Assembly: GCA_002452815.1 (NCBI GenBank) | Contig: DKFM01000005.1 | Location: 124,001-188,000 of the forward strand | From: Rhodobacteraceae bacterium UBA6796 | Lineage (GTDB): Bacteria; Pseudomonadota; Alphaproteobacteria; Rhodobacterales; Rhodobacteraceae | Direction of reading: 5' to 3' | DNA length: 64,000 nucleotides | Shown here: one piece after another, positions 28,062 to 36,963 of the stretch | How positions within the stretch are numbered: position 1 is the stretch's first letter | Layout: each line of letters starts with the position of its first letter | Translations under genes and position numbers: made by a program | The notes under the pieces: generated by a model | What the model saw: only the letters and a program-made list of their open reading frames with translations | The model's database searches: none | What the model was told of the DNA's origin: nothing

Positions 28062-29051
28062 ATGACAGCGGTTCCGATGATCGAATTGTGGCGCGGCGGC
28101 ATGCTGGAATCGGTGCATTCCGGCCATGCGGTGGTGTTCGGCCCGGGGGGCGTGGAAATGGCCTGGGGCGATCCCGAGACGGTGATCTTCCCGCGCTCGT
28201 CGTGCAAGATGCTGCAGGCGTTGCCGCTGATCGAAAGCGGCGCGGCCGAGGCCGCGGGCCTGACCGAACGGCAATTGGCCCTGTCCTGCGCCAGCCATTC
28301 GGGCGCGGCGCTGCACACGCTGGCGGTCGAAAGCTGGCTTGCCTCGCTGGGAATGGCCGAACCCGATCTGCGCTGCGGCAGCCACATGCCGCAGGACCGC
28401 GACGAAAACAAACGCCTGACCTGTTCGGACACGGCGCCCTGCCAGTTGCACAACAACTGCTCGGGCAAACATGCGGGCTTCCTGACCCTGAATCGCCATC
28501 TGGGCGGGGGCAGCGAATATGTCGAACTCGATCACCCGGTGCAGCGCGCGGTCAAGGCGGCCTTCGAAGAGGTGACGCAGGAAACCTCGGCCGGGTATGG
28601 CATCGACGGCTGCTCGGCCCCGAATTTCGCCTGCACCGTCACCGGGCTGGCCCGCGCGATGCAGTTCTTCGCCGCCGCCAACCCCGACGGCGATACGCGC
28701 CAATCCGCCGCGGCCCGCCTGACCCGCGCCATGGCGTCTTTCCCCGAGATGGTGGCGGGCGAAGGCCGCGCCTGCACCAATCTGATGCGCGCGATGGGCG
28801 GCAAGGTGGCGGTGAAGACCGGCGCCGAAGCGGTCTTTGTCGCGATCTTGCCCGAACAGAAACGCGGCATCGCGCTCAAGATCCTGGATGGCGGCACCCG
28901 CGCATCAGAGGCTGCGATCACCGCGTTGCTCATCAAGCTCGGCGCGCTGGATGCCGCACATCCGGTGGTCGAGAAACTGCTGCCCAGCGTGCAGCGCAAC
29001 TGGCGCGGTTTCGTGACCGGCGACATGCGTCTGGCGCCGGGCTTCGGCTGA
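28062..29051 (+). CDS. Asparaginase (Asparaginase_II family, thermolabile type)
   Basis: A 329-residue enzyme of the Rhizobium-type asparaginase family, which hydrolyses asparagine to aspartate and ammonia and is unrelated to the E. coli AnsA/AnsB enzymes. Family markers are VIFPRSSCKMLQALPL, CASHSGAALHTLAVESWL, RCGSHMPQDRDE, HNNCSGKHAGFLTL (the catalytic region) and YGIDGCSAPNFACTVTGL. No signal peptide is seen, so it is cytosolic. AGGAGG lies eight bases before the ATG at 28062, which fixes the start within a longer open frame. It is divergent from the IalB-like gene and convergent with the TSUP gene, separated from the latter by a repeat. Confidence 0.88.
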   Translation: MTAVPMIELWRGGMLESVHSGHAVVFGPGGVEMAWGDPETVIFPRSSCKMLQALPLIESGAAEAAGLTERQLALSCASHSGAALHTLAVESWLASLGMAEPDLRCGSHMPQDRDENKRLTCSDTAPCQLHNNCSGKHAGFLTLNRHLGGGSEYVELDHPVQRAVKAAFEEVTQETSAGYGIDGCSAPNFACTVTGLARAMQFFAAANPDGDTRQSAAARLTRAMASFPEMVAGEGRACTNLMRAMGGKVAVKTGAEAVFVAILPEQKRGIALKILDGGTRASEAAITALLIKLGALDAAHPVVEKLLPSVQRNWRGFVTGDMRLAPGFG

Positions 29052-29057
29052 GCGGCC

Positions 29058-29137
29058 CAGCCGCGCAAGACATCCCCGCCGCAGGCCACGCCCACTCGGC
29101 GACGCCTCCGGCGGGAGTATTTGAGCCAAGAAGAAGC
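29058..29137. repeat. Dispersed intergenic repeat, copy 3
   Basis: CATCCCCGCCGCAGGC on the left mirrors GCCTCCGGCGGGAGTATTTG on the right, and the right arm continues into AGCCAAGAAG. It is a diverged copy of the elements at 3526 and 61943. It fills the gap between two convergent genes. Confidence 0.65.
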
Positions 29138-29896
29138 CTAGAGCATCTGCCAGATCAGGCGCAGCGCCAGCAGGGTCGAGGTGGTCACCAGCAGCGGCTT
29201 GATGACCTTTGCCCCGACCCGCATCGCCAGTTTCGATCCGATCCGCGCGCCTGCCACCTGCGCCAGACCCATCGCCAGCCCAAGTTTCCACCACGGCGCG
29301 CCGATCGCGGCAAAGGCAATCAGCCCGCCCAGGTTCGAGGCGAAATTCAGCAGTTTCGTATGCGCGGTGGCGCGGAGCACACCATAGCCCGCCAGCGTCA
29401 CGAAGCCGATCATGTAGAACGCCCCCGCCCCCGGCCCGATCAGCCCGTCGTAAAACCCGATCAGCGGCACCACGAAGGCGGTGAAAGCGGCCGGCCTGAT
29501 CCGCTCGACCCGGTCGGTGTCGTCCAGCCCCTTCTTGAAGGCGAAAAACGCCGCAATCGCGATCAGCACCACCGGCAACCCCAGCCGCAGCCCCTCGGTC
29601 GGCAGGACCGATACCAGAAGCGCCCCCACCAGCCCCGCCAGAAACGCCAGCGAGGCCGCGCCGATCTGCCGGCGCAGATTGACGTGCCCCGAGGCCGCAT
29701 AGGACAGCGCCGCGGTGGCCGCGCCAAACACGCCCTGCACCTTGTTGGTGGACAGCGCCTGCAAGGGCGAAGCCCCCGCCAGCAACAGCACCGGCAGCGT
29801 AATCAGCCCGCCGCCGCCTGCGATACTGTCGACGAACCCCGCCGCGAAGGCCGCGCCGATCAGCAGAGCCGCCAGGTCGAATGAAACCTCAAACAT
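29138..29896 (-). CDS. TSUP-family permease (TauE/SafE-like)
   Basis: A 252-residue inner-membrane protein with about eight hydrophobic segments. It has the TSUP repeat features: GFVDSIAGGGGLITLPVLLL near the start and, in the second half, PLIGFYDGLIGPGAGAFYMI with LNFASNLGGLI. This is the YfcA-like subgroup. Such permeases move sulfite, sulfoacetate or other small anions; no sulfur gene is near, so the substrate stays open. I start it at 29896, after GGGGGG; the frame is open ten codons further up. It is divergent from the CPBP gene. Confidence 0.87.
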   Translation of the reverse strand: MFEVSFDLAALLIGAAFAAGFVDSIAGGGGLITLPVLLLAGASPLQALSTNKVQGVFGAATAALSYAASGHVNLRRQIGAASLAFLAGLVGALLVSVLPTEGLRLGLPVVLIAIAAFFAFKKGLDDTDRVERIRPAAFTAFVVPLIGFYDGLIGPGAGAFYMIGFVTLAGYGVLRATAHTKLLNFASNLGGLIAFAAIGAPWWKLGLAMGLAQVAGARIGSKLAMRVGAKVIKPLLVTTSTLLALRLIWQML

Positions 29897-30011
29897 CGTC
29901 CCCCCGGGATTCAGACCGCCCTTCATCCCGCGCCGATCGCGCGAAGTAAAGGGGCGCTTGTGACCCCCCGGGCCGCCGGGTAGGCTGCGCCCGAACCAGC
30001 CGAGGACCGCG

Positions 30012-30890
30012 ATGCGCTACCCCTTCCTTGCCAGTTTCGCAGCCCCGGCGCGGGCGCGCGCAGAACTGTGGCGCACCGCATTGGGCGTGCTCGGGATCGC
30101 AGCGCTGTATTCCGCGGGGCTGTTTGTGGCGCTCAATGCGCTGGCCGCGGTGCTGGGCGACATACAATTCGCCCGCACCCTCAGGGGCATGATCGGCGGC
30201 TCGACCCCACAAGGTCTGGCGCTGATGCTGGGCAGCTTCGCACCGATGCTGGCGGCGGTGATCTTTGTCACCGGGGCCCTGCACGGGCGGAACTGGCGCA
30301 GCCTGCTGGGCCGGGGAGCGGGGGCGAATTTCCTGCGTGTGGCGGTGCCGCTGATCGGGCTGTCGCTGCTGCTGATGCCGCTGGATCTGTTCGATCCGAA
30401 CGTCGGGCGGGCCACGCCACTGGCCACGGTTCTGGGTTGGATGCCGCTGGCGCTGCCACTTCTGGCGGTGCAGATCGGCGCCGAGGAACTGGTATTTCGC
30501 GGTTATCTGCTGCAACAGCTGGGTGCGCGGGCACGCAGCCCGCTGGTCTGGATGGTGTTGCCCTCGGCGCTGTTCGGGGCGCTGCATTACGCACCCGAGG
30601 ATTTCGGCGCGAATGCCGTCTGGCCTGCGCTCTGGGCTTTTGCCTTCGGATGTCTGGCCGCCGACCTGACCGCCCGCACCGGCAATCTCGGCGCCGCCCT
30701 GGGGCTGCATTTCGCCACCAACTTCGCCGGGCTGTTTCTGGTCGGGCTTTATGGCAATCTTGACGGGCTTTCGCTCTATACCCTTGTCATCAATACGCGC
30801 GATGCTGGGGCACTCGGCCCCTATCTGGCACAGGATTTTCTGGTGATGGGGATCTCGTGGCTTCTGGCGCGGCTGATGCTGCGGGTCTGA
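30012..30890 (+). CDS. CPBP-family intramembrane glutamic endopeptidase
   Basis: A 292-residue membrane protein with about eight hydrophobic segments. The Abi/CPBP motifs are present: motif 1 GAEELVFRGYLLQQL (EExxxR), motif 2 LFGALHY and motif 3 LHFATNF with the third catalytic His. Proteins of this family cleave within membranes (Rce1-like) or protect against self-made bacteriocins; the substrate is unknown. It is a promising membrane-protease candidate rather than a transporter. AccD starts 72 bases downstream, so the two may be co-transcribed. Confidence 0.85.
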   Translation: MRYPFLASFAAPARARAELWRTALGVLGIAALYSAGLFVALNALAAVLGDIQFARTLRGMIGGSTPQGLALMLGSFAPMLAAVIFVTGALHGRNWRSLLGRGAGANFLRVAVPLIGLSLLLMPLDLFDPNVGRATPLATVLGWMPLALPLLAVQIGAEELVFRGYLLQQLGARARSPLVWMVLPSALFGALHYAPEDFGANAVWPALWAFAFGCLAADLTARTGNLGAALGLHFATNFAGLFLVGLYGNLDGLSLYTLVINTRDAGALGPYLAQDFLVMGISWLLARLMLRV

Positions 30891-30962
30891 TTGCAATTCC
30901 CGCGCATGGGGCTTATCTGGGGCGGACGTGACGGAAGGCGCATTGCAAGGGGCAACAGACCG

Positions 30963-31904
30963 ATGAACTGGATCTCGAACTACGTCCGACCCAAGATCAA
31001 CTCGCTGTTTTCGCGCCGCGAGGTGCCCGAGAACCTGTGGACCAAATGCCCCGAATGCGGGACCATGCTGTTCCACCGCGAACTGGCCGACAATCTGAAT
31101 GTCTGCACCAACTGCAATCACCACATGGCGATCACGCCGCGCGCGCGTTTCGCCGCGCTGTTCGACGGCGGCATCTTCTCCGAGGTGAAGGTGCCCGAAC
31201 CGATCACCGATCCGCTGCAGTTCCGCGATCAGAAGAAATACCCCGACCGGATGAAGGCCGCGCAGAAGTCCACCGGCGAGAAAGAGGCGATGCTGGTCGC
31301 CGAAGGCGAGATCGGCCGCACCCCGATCGTTGCCGCAGCCCAGGATTTCTCGTTCATGGGCGGCTCGATGGGGATGTATGTCGGCAATGCGATCATCGCG
31401 GCCGCCGAACGCGCGGTGAAGCTCAAGCGTCCGCTGGTGCTGTTTTCGGCCGCCGGTGGTGCGCGCATGCAGGAAGGCATCCTGTCGCTGATGCAGATGC
31501 CGCGCACGACCGTCGCCGTGCAGATGCTGCGCGAGGCAAAACTGCCTTATATCGTCGTGCTGACCCATCCCACGACCGGCGGTGTCACCGCATCCTACGC
31601 GATGCTGGGCGATGTGCAGATCGCTGAACCCAACGCCCTGATCTGCTTTGCCGGGCCGCGCGTGATCGAACAGACGATCCGCGAGAAACTGCCCGAAGGC
31701 TTCCAGCGCGCCGAATACCTGCTCGATCACGGCATGCTCGACCGGGTCACCCACCGCAGCAAGATGCGCGAGGAGTTGATTACCATCCTGCGCATGCTGA
31801 TGGGGCTGCCACCCGCTGTGGCGGGCGACCTGCCCTCGCCCGAGAAAGCGACCGCCCAGAACAAACCCGCCGAGGCAAAACCTGCCAAGGCCAAGAAGGC
31901 CTGA
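30963..31904 (+). CDS. accD: Acetyl-CoA carboxylase carboxyltransferase subunit beta
   Basis: AccD, with AccA, moves the carboxyl group from biotin-BCCP to acetyl-CoA to give malonyl-CoA for fatty acid synthesis. The 313-residue protein has the N-terminal zinc ribbon (Cys29, Cys32, Cys48, Cys51 in CPEC and CTNC) and the crotonase-like core with AGGARMQEGILSLMQM and THPTTGGVTASYAMLGDV. A Lys/Ala/Pro-rich tail ends the protein. I start it at 30963 (MNWISNYV), the family's standard start. FolC follows after 78 bases that contain a repeat; accD-folC adjacency is common in bacteria. Confidence 0.96.
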   Translation: MNWISNYVRPKINSLFSRREVPENLWTKCPECGTMLFHRELADNLNVCTNCNHHMAITPRARFAALFDGGIFSEVKVPEPITDPLQFRDQKKYPDRMKAAQKSTGEKEAMLVAEGEIGRTPIVAAAQDFSFMGGSMGMYVGNAIIAAAERAVKLKRPLVLFSAAGGARMQEGILSLMQMPRTTVAVQMLREAKLPYIVVLTHPTTGGVTASYAMLGDVQIAEPNALICFAGPRVIEQTIREKLPEGFQRAEYLLDHGMLDRVTHRSKMREELITILRMLMGLPPAVAGDLPSPEKATAQNKPAEAKPAKAKKA

Positions 31905-31906
31905 CC

Positions 31907-31966
31907 CTTTCTTTCTGGCAAAAATATCCCGGGGGTCCGGGGGCGGCGCCCCCGGCCTGCCCCCCA
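31907..31966 (+). repeat. Dispersed intergenic repeat, copy 4 (GC hairpin subtype)
   Basis: CTTTCTTTCTGGCAAAAATA is followed by TCCCGGGGGTCCGGGGGC and a GGGGGC/GCCCCC hairpin. It matches copy 5 (42661) read on the opposite strand and copy 1 (1000). It lies between accD and folC. Confidence 0.75.
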
Positions 31967-31982
31967 ACCCGACGGTGCATCC

Positions 31983-33257
31983 ATGAGCCAGCCTTCTGAC
32001 GAAATCCTCGCGCGGCTGATGTCGCTGCACCCCAAGATCATCGACCTGACGCTGGACCGGCTGACCCGGCTTCTGGATGCGCTCGGCAATCCCGAACGCG
32101 CGGTGCCGCCGGTCATTCATATCGCGGGTACCAACGGCAAGGGATCGACCCAGGCGATGATCCGCGCCGGGCTCGAATCGCAGGGGCTGCGCGTGCACGC
32201 CTATACCTCGCCGCATCTGGCGCGGTTTCACGAACGCATTCGTCTGGCAGGCGAGCTGATTTCCGAACCCGCGCTGACCGCCCTGCTGGATGAATGCGAG
32301 GCGGCCAATGGCGGCGCCAATATCACCTTCTTCGAAATAACCACGGCGGCGGCCTTTCTGGCCTTCGCCCGCACGCCCGCCGATTTCACCCTGCTCGAGG
32401 TGGGCTTGGGCGGCCGGCTCGATGCGACCAATGTGATCGACCAGCCGCGGCTGAGCATCATCACCCCGGTCTCGATCGACCATCAGCAGTATCTGGGCGA
32501 AACCCTGCCCGAGATCGCGGGCGAGAAGGCCGGCATCATCAAGCGCGGGGTGCCGGTGATCGTCGGCCCGCAGGACGAGGCGGGGCTTGCCGTGATCGAG
32601 GCGCGCGCCGCGCGGCTGGGCGCGCCGGTTCTGGCCTATGGTCAGCACTGGCATGTGGCCGAGGAAAACGGGCGGCTGATCTATCAGGACGAACGCGGCC
32701 TGCTGGACCTGCCGCTGCCCAACCTGCCCGGCCCGCATCAGATCGTGAATGCAGGCGCCGCGATCACCGCGCTGCGCGCGCTTGGTCTGGATGACACCGC
32801 CTGCGAGGCCGCCGTGACCCGCGCCGAATGGCCCGCGCGGATGCAGCGGCTGCGGCAGGGGCCGCTGGCGCAATCAGCCCCGGGGGTCGAGCTGTGGCTG
32901 GACGGCGGGCACAACCCGGCAGGCGGCATCGCCGTGGCGGCGACGCTGGCGCGGATGCCCGCGCGGCCGACCCATCTGATCTGCGGGATGCTCAACACCA
33001 AGGATGTGACCGGCTATCTGCGCCCGCTGGCCGCACAGGCCGTCAGCCTGACCGCCGTGTCGATCCCGGGCGAGGCCAACACCCTGCCCGCCGCGGAAAC
33101 CGAGGCCGCCGCCCGCGCGGCAGGATTTGCACGAACGGCCACTGCCCCCGACGTGGCCGAGGCGCTGGCACAGATCGCCGCCGCCGATCCGCAGGCACGG
33201 GTACTGATCTGCGGATCGCTTTATCTGGCGGGACAGGTGCTGAAGCAGAACGGCTAG
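31983..33257 (+). CDS. folC: Bifunctional folylpolyglutamate / dihydrofolate synthase
   Basis: FolC adds glutamate to dihydropteroate and to folates. The 424-residue protein has the Mur-ligase-type ATP site GTNGKGST (residues 49-56), the TSPHLARFHERIRL loop, GLGGRLDATNVI and the C-terminal domain with LDGGHNPAGG. Length fits the family. The ATG at 31983 has no strong ribosome site; the GC-rich repeat lies just upstream. Its stop shares a CTAG palindrome with the stop of the convergent kinase-like gene. Confidence 0.94.
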   Translation: MSQPSDEILARLMSLHPKIIDLTLDRLTRLLDALGNPERAVPPVIHIAGTNGKGSTQAMIRAGLESQGLRVHAYTSPHLARFHERIRLAGELISEPALTALLDECEAANGGANITFFEITTAAAFLAFARTPADFTLLEVGLGGRLDATNVIDQPRLSIITPVSIDHQQYLGETLPEIAGEKAGIIKRGVPVIVGPQDEAGLAVIEARAARLGAPVLAYGQHWHVAEENGRLIYQDERGLLDLPLPNLPGPHQIVNAGAAITALRALGLDDTACEAAVTRAEWPARMQRLRQGPLAQSAPGVELWLDGGHNPAGGIAVAATLARMPARPTHLICGMLNTKDVTGYLRPLAAQAVSLTAVSIPGEANTLPAAETEAAARAAGFARTATAPDVAEALAQIAAADPQARVLICGSLYLAGQVLKQNG

Positions 33258-34207
33258 GCGCTTGCGTCCAGCCAACCCCGGATTGCGGCGCGCAACCGCG
33301 CGGCGCGGTCGGGGCGGTCGGGTCGGCGCCCGGTCTGCGGCAGGCGGCGCAGCATCGCCACCCCCAGCAGGAAGCGCAGGATGGGCAACTGATCGACAGG
33401 CAGAACGCCTCTGCCCAGAAACGCCGTGACCAGATCGGCAGGCAGGCCGTAGCGGCGCGCCGCAGGGAATGGCTCGGCCATGCTGCGCCACAGCAGGAAA
33501 TGTGCCACCGTCTGTGCCAGGGGCAGCCATTGCGCACCGCCAAGATCAAAGGCCCAAAGCCCACCCGCATGCCAGTTCAGGTTGCTGTCGACGAAATCGC
33601 CATGGGTCGCGGCCCGCAGCACGGGCCGTCCGGTCAGATCGGGGGCCATCCTGCGCAGCAGCGCCTGCAGTGCCCCGGCCAGTGCCCGCCCCTCGGGGTC
33701 GAGCCCGGCCAGTTCGACCGCCGCCGCCTGCTTCACCCAATACCAGGCGCCGAAAGTCCCGGGTTTGAGACGCGGGGCGCTGAAGGCGGCCAACCAGTCC
33801 GCCGCGCGCGCCAGAAGTGCCAGTTGCTCGTCGCGCGGCAGATCCGTTAGCACCTGATCGAGCCGCCGCCCGGGGGCCTGCTCGGTGCAGATGATGCCCT
33901 GCGCGGGCGCCGTAGCGATCACCCCGGCCACATGATGCGGCGTGGGCGCCAGGATAGCGCGGGCGTTGCGGAGTTCTTCGGCCATCGCCTGCACTTGCGC
34001 CGCACGCTGCGGCCCGCTCAGCTGTTTCACGATCACCGGCACCCCGGCCCGCTCGGCCCGAAACACCGCGCGCCCGGGGGCCAGCCGCAGGGTCTCGGTC
34101 ACTGTCAGATCGGCCAGATCGGGCAATGTCGCCAGAATCGCAGCCAGGTCCCGTGCCGCCCGGGCCAGAGCTTCGATCCTTGCGAACCCCGGCTCCAGCC
34201 CCTGCAT
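33254..34207 (-). CDS. Phosphotransferase (aminoglycoside phosphotransferase-like), substrate unknown
   Basis: A 317-residue kinase-like protein. The ATP lysine is probably VIVKQ in the N-lobe. The catalytic loop is THGDFVDSNLNWH (HGDxxxxN) and the metal-binding site WAFDLGGAQ. These are the APH/choline-kinase family marks. The C-terminal helical part is Arg-rich (RRLPQTGRRPDRPDRAARLR). No aminoglycoside resistance should be inferred; a sugar, cofactor or small-molecule kinase is more likely. The ATG overlaps the zapE stop (TGATG), so the gene is translated after zapE. A GTG three bases upstream is the only alternative near start. Confidence 0.72.
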   Translation of the reverse strand: MQGLEPGFARIEALARAARDLAAILATLPDLADLTVTETLRLAPGRAVFRAERAGVPVIVKQLSGPQRAAQVQAMAEELRNARAILAPTPHHVAGVIATAPAQGIICTEQAPGRRLDQVLTDLPRDEQLALLARAADWLAAFSAPRLKPGTFGAWYWVKQAAAVELAGLDPEGRALAGALQALLRRMAPDLTGRPVLRAATHGDFVDSNLNWHAGGLWAFDLGGAQWLPLAQTVAHFLLWRSMAEPFPAARRYGLPADLVTAFLGRGVLPVDQLPILRFLLGVAMLRRLPQTGRRPDRPDRAARLRAAIRGWLDASA

Positions 34208-35298
34208 CACGGTGCCTCGGGGCTGCCCTCGGCCCAGTCCGCCGATTGCATCTCGCGCAGGCGCGAGGCGGTGCGTTCGAATTCGAAGGTGCCCGTGCCT
34301 TCGATATACAGCCGCTCTGGCACATCTGCTGCCGAACAGATCAGCCGCACCTTCGCCTCGTAAAGCGCGTCGATCAGCGTGACGAAGCGCTTCGCCTCGT
34401 TGAAATTCGACGCCGACAACAGCGGGATGTCATCAATCATCAGAACCCGCACCGCCCCCGCGATCGCCAGATAATCCGCCGGCCCCAGCATCGAGGCGCA
34501 CAAATCCCAGAACGAGGCGCGCCCGACGCCATTGTGGAACCGCTCGATCACCACATCGCGTCCCTTGACGTTCAGCACCAGCCGGGTGCTGGCATCGTGG
34601 CCGGTCAGCTCGTCCCACAGCGCATCCATCGCCGCATGGGCATGCGCGCCGCCGGGGGTGAAATAGACTTCGGCCCCGGCCAGACGATGCTGGCGATAGT
34701 CCGTTTCGCTTTCGATCTCATGCACATCAAGCTGCGCGCGCAGCACACCGATGAAGGGCACGAACAGCTGCCGGTTCAGGCCGTTCTTATACAGATCCTC
34801 GGGCACCCGGTTCGAGGTGGTCACCACCGTCACGCCCAAGGAGAACAGCGTTTCAAACAGCCGCCCCACGATCATCGCATCGGCAATATCGGTGATCTGC
34901 ATTTCATCGAAACACAGCAACCGGACAGAGCCTGCGATTTCCCGCGCGACCGGCATCAGCGCATCCTCGACCTTGGCCCGGCGGGCCGCGTCGATCTTGG
35001 CCTGCACCTCTTGCATGAAGGCGTGGAAATGGACGCGCCGCTTGGGGGTATCGGTTGCCTCGCAGAACAGATCCATCAGCATGGATTTGCCGCGCCCGAC
35101 CCCGCCCCACAGATATAGCCCGCGCACCGCCTCGGGCGGCTTGGCCCAGCGGCCGAATAGACCCGGCTTCTTCACCGGCACTTCAAGCCCCGCGCGCACA
35201 CGTTCCAGCATCGGCAGGATTGCGCGTTGCGCCGCATCGGCATGCAGGCTGCCGTCGGCCACACGAGCGTCGTAAATCTGGGTCAGGCTTTGTCTCAT
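34207..35298 (-). CDS. zapE: Cell division protein ZapE (AFG1-like ATPase)
   Basis: ZapE is an ATPase of the AFG1/LACE1 family that in E. coli helps Z-ring constriction. The 363-residue protein has Walker A GGVGRGKS (65-72), Walker B RLLCFDEMQITDIADAM, and sensor-type TTSNRVPEDLYKNGLNRQLF. The C-terminal part includes GPADYLAIAGAVRVLMIDDI and FVTLIDALYEAKVRL, family hallmarks. I start it at 35298, the ATG giving MRQSLTQIYDARV. The frame is open far upstream but that portion is antisense to waaA. It is divergent from the DUF4170 gene by 159 bases. Confidence 0.92.
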   Translation of the reverse strand: MRQSLTQIYDARVADGSLHADAAQRAILPMLERVRAGLEVPVKKPGLFGRWAKPPEAVRGLYLWGGVGRGKSMLMDLFCEATDTPKRRVHFHAFMQEVQAKIDAARRAKVEDALMPVAREIAGSVRLLCFDEMQITDIADAMIVGRLFETLFSLGVTVVTTSNRVPEDLYKNGLNRQLFVPFIGVLRAQLDVHEIESETDYRQHRLAGAEVYFTPGGAHAHAAMDALWDELTGHDASTRLVLNVKGRDVVIERFHNGVGRASFWDLCASMLGPADYLAIAGAVRVLMIDDIPLLSASNFNEAKRFVTLIDALYEAKVRLICSAADVPERLYIEGTGTFEFERTASRLREMQSADWAEGSPEAP

Positions 35299-35392
35299 GG
35301 CCCGTTCGTAGCCGCTGCAGGCGCGATTGAAAAGCCGCGCGATGATCGGCCGCGAAATCCGTTCCGGCGCGGTCGATTGCCGCAGGCAAAGC

Positions 35393-35421
35393 TTGAGCTG
35401 ACGCTGCGGCTGCACTAGGGT
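35393..35421 (+). promoter_or_regulatory. Possible promoter for DUF4170-waaA-lpxK
   Basis: TTGAGC and TAGGGT are 17 bases apart, ending 37 bases before the DUF4170 start codon. Confidence 0.35.
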
Positions 35422-35457
35422 GCGCCACCGCAGCACCCCCATGCGACAGGAGCACCC

Positions 35458-35712
35458 ATGTCCAAGACAACCCAGCGTCTTCACCTCGTCTTCGGCGGCG
35501 AGTTGACCAACCCGACGCGCACCGAATTCAAGGATGTGAGCAAGATCCACATCGTCGGCATCTTCCCGAATTACGCAACCGCGCATAACGCCTGGAAGGC
35601 CGAGGCGCAGCGCACCGTGGATGACGCCCACACCCGTTATTTCATCGCGCATCTGCATCGCCTGCGCGACGAGGAAACCCCGGCTTCGCCGACCGAAGAA
35701 CTGGGCGCCTGA
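35458..35712 (+). CDS. DUF4170 small protein
   Basis: An 84-residue soluble protein of the DUF4170 family. It reads HLVFGGELTNPTRTEFKDVS near the start, IHIVGIFPNYATAHNAWKAE in the middle, and YFIAHLHRL before a short acidic tail. The family is alphaproteobacterial and usually sits beside Kdo transferase or lpxK, as here, so a supporting part in lipid A/Kdo synthesis is inferred from position. CAGGAG precedes the ATG. The waaA gene starts 15 bases after its stop. Confidence 0.85.
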   Translation: MSKTTQRLHLVFGGELTNPTRTEFKDVSKIHIVGIFPNYATAHNAWKAEAQRTVDDAHTRYFIAHLHRLRDEETPASPTEELGA

Positions 35713-35727
35713 CCGGACACCTCTGAC

Positions 35728-36963
35728 ATGCGCTATTCTGTGCTGCTGTGGCTGCGTCTTGCGCTGGCGCGCGGTCGGCGGGCCAGCCCGCTGGCCCATG
35801 CCGCAGCACAGATGGTGCGCCCGCCCGGCGCGCTGATCTGGCTGCATCTGGCAGACGGGCCCGAGGCGGTGAGCGGGGCCGCCCTGATTGCCCAGCATCT
35901 GCTGCGCCAGCGTCCCGCTGTCCAGTTGCGGATCACCTTCTGCGGGCCAGAGCCGGTCACGGCCACCTGGCCCGCGGATGTGCCCTGCCTGCCCGCCCCC
36001 GAAGACACCCCGGCCGCCACCCGGTTGGTGCTGGAAAGCTGGCGTCCCGATCTGATCGTGCTGGTCGGCAACGGCCTGCCCGGGGCACTGATCTGCACGG
36101 CCCACAAGCTGGGGGTGCCGGTCATGATCGCGGATGCCCGGATCGCCCCCGATGCCCGACGTGGCCTGTTTTTGCGCAGTGAACAGCGATCGCTGCTCAG
36201 CCGTCTGTCGCGAATGCTGGTCCGCGACCCGGAAAGTGCGGCGGCACTGGCCCGGCTGGGGGCGCCGCCGAACCGGATCGAGGTCGGCGGCCAACTGTCG
36301 GAGCCCGCCGATCCCCTGCCCTGTTCGGAGGCCGAGCGCGCCTCGATCGCGGGCCTGATGCGCGCGCGCCCGGTCTGGCTCGCCGTGGCAGTGCCCGCCG
36401 CCGAATTGGCCGCCGTGCTGGTCGCGCACCGCCACGCCCTGCGCCATGCCCATCGCAGCCTCCTGATCCTGGCCCCTGCCACGCCCGGAGAGGCGACGGA
36501 TCTGGCCGCCGAGCTGGAGGCCGACGGCTGGGTCGTCGGGCGTCGCACGCTGGAGGGGGAGCCCGACGAAGAGATGCAGATATTCCTGGCCGACGACCCG
36601 GGTGATTTCGGTCTGTGGTATCGGCTGGCCCCGGTCACCTATATGGGCGGCACGTTCAGCGAGGGCACAGGTGCCGCGCGGTCGCCGCTGGAGGCCGCAG
36701 CCCTGGGATCGGCGATCATCCATGGCCCCAGGACCGCCCCGTTCGACGCGGAATACGCACGGCTTGACGATGCGCGGGCCGCCCGTGCGGTGCTGCGCCC
36801 GACCAGGCTGGGCGATGCGGTGGCCGATCTGATGGCCCCTGACCGTGCCGCGATTCTGGCGCATAATGCCTGGGCGGTCACCTCGGGCGGGGCCGGCGCG
36901 GCCGAGGCGGTGGCCCGCGCGATCCTGTCCGAACTCGACAGCCGCACAACAGGAGCACAGTGA
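35728..36963 (+). CDS. waaA: Kdo transferase (WaaA/KdtA-like, GT30)
   Basis: WaaA adds Kdo from CMP-Kdo to the lipid A precursor at the inner membrane. The 411-residue protein is recognised from its N-terminal domain and place before lpxK. A hydrophobic stretch near the start is followed by [11 protein letters not shown], where His40 and Glu46 have the spacing of the WaaA catalytic HSVSVGE motif though the middle is changed. [20 protein letters not shown] and the CMP-binding region [20 protein letters not shown] (Glu-Ala pair) follow. LpxK overlaps its stop as TGATG. The call depends partly on context. Confidence 0.8.
   Translation: MRYSVLLWLRLALARGRRASPLAHAAAQMVRPPGALIWLHLADGPEAVSGAALIAQHLLRQRPAVQLRITFCGPEPVTATWPADVPCLPAPEDTPAATRLVLESWRPDLIVLVGNGLPGALICTAHKLGVPVMIADARIAPDARRGLFLRSEQRSLLSRLSRMLVRDPESAAALARLGAPPNRIEVGGQLSEPADPLPCSEAERASIAGLMRARPVWLAVAVPAAELAAVLVAHRHALRHAHRSLLILAPATPGEATDLAAELEADGWVVGRRTLEGEPDEEMQIFLADDPGDFGLWYRLAPVTYMGGTFSEGTGAARSPLEAAALGSAIIHGPRTAPFDAEYARLDDARAARAVLRPTRLGDAVADLMAPDRAAILAHNAWAVTSGGAGAAEAVARAILSELDSRTTGAQ

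Noticed and set aside
29889..32873. 994-codon open frame antisense to the CPBP, accD and folC genes
   Set aside because: A long shadow frame across three well-supported genes; its protein looks like random GC-rich translation.
33254..34207. Aminoglycoside resistance gene
   Set aside because: The APH fold is shared by many metabolic kinases; nothing in the sequence or context points to drug resistance.
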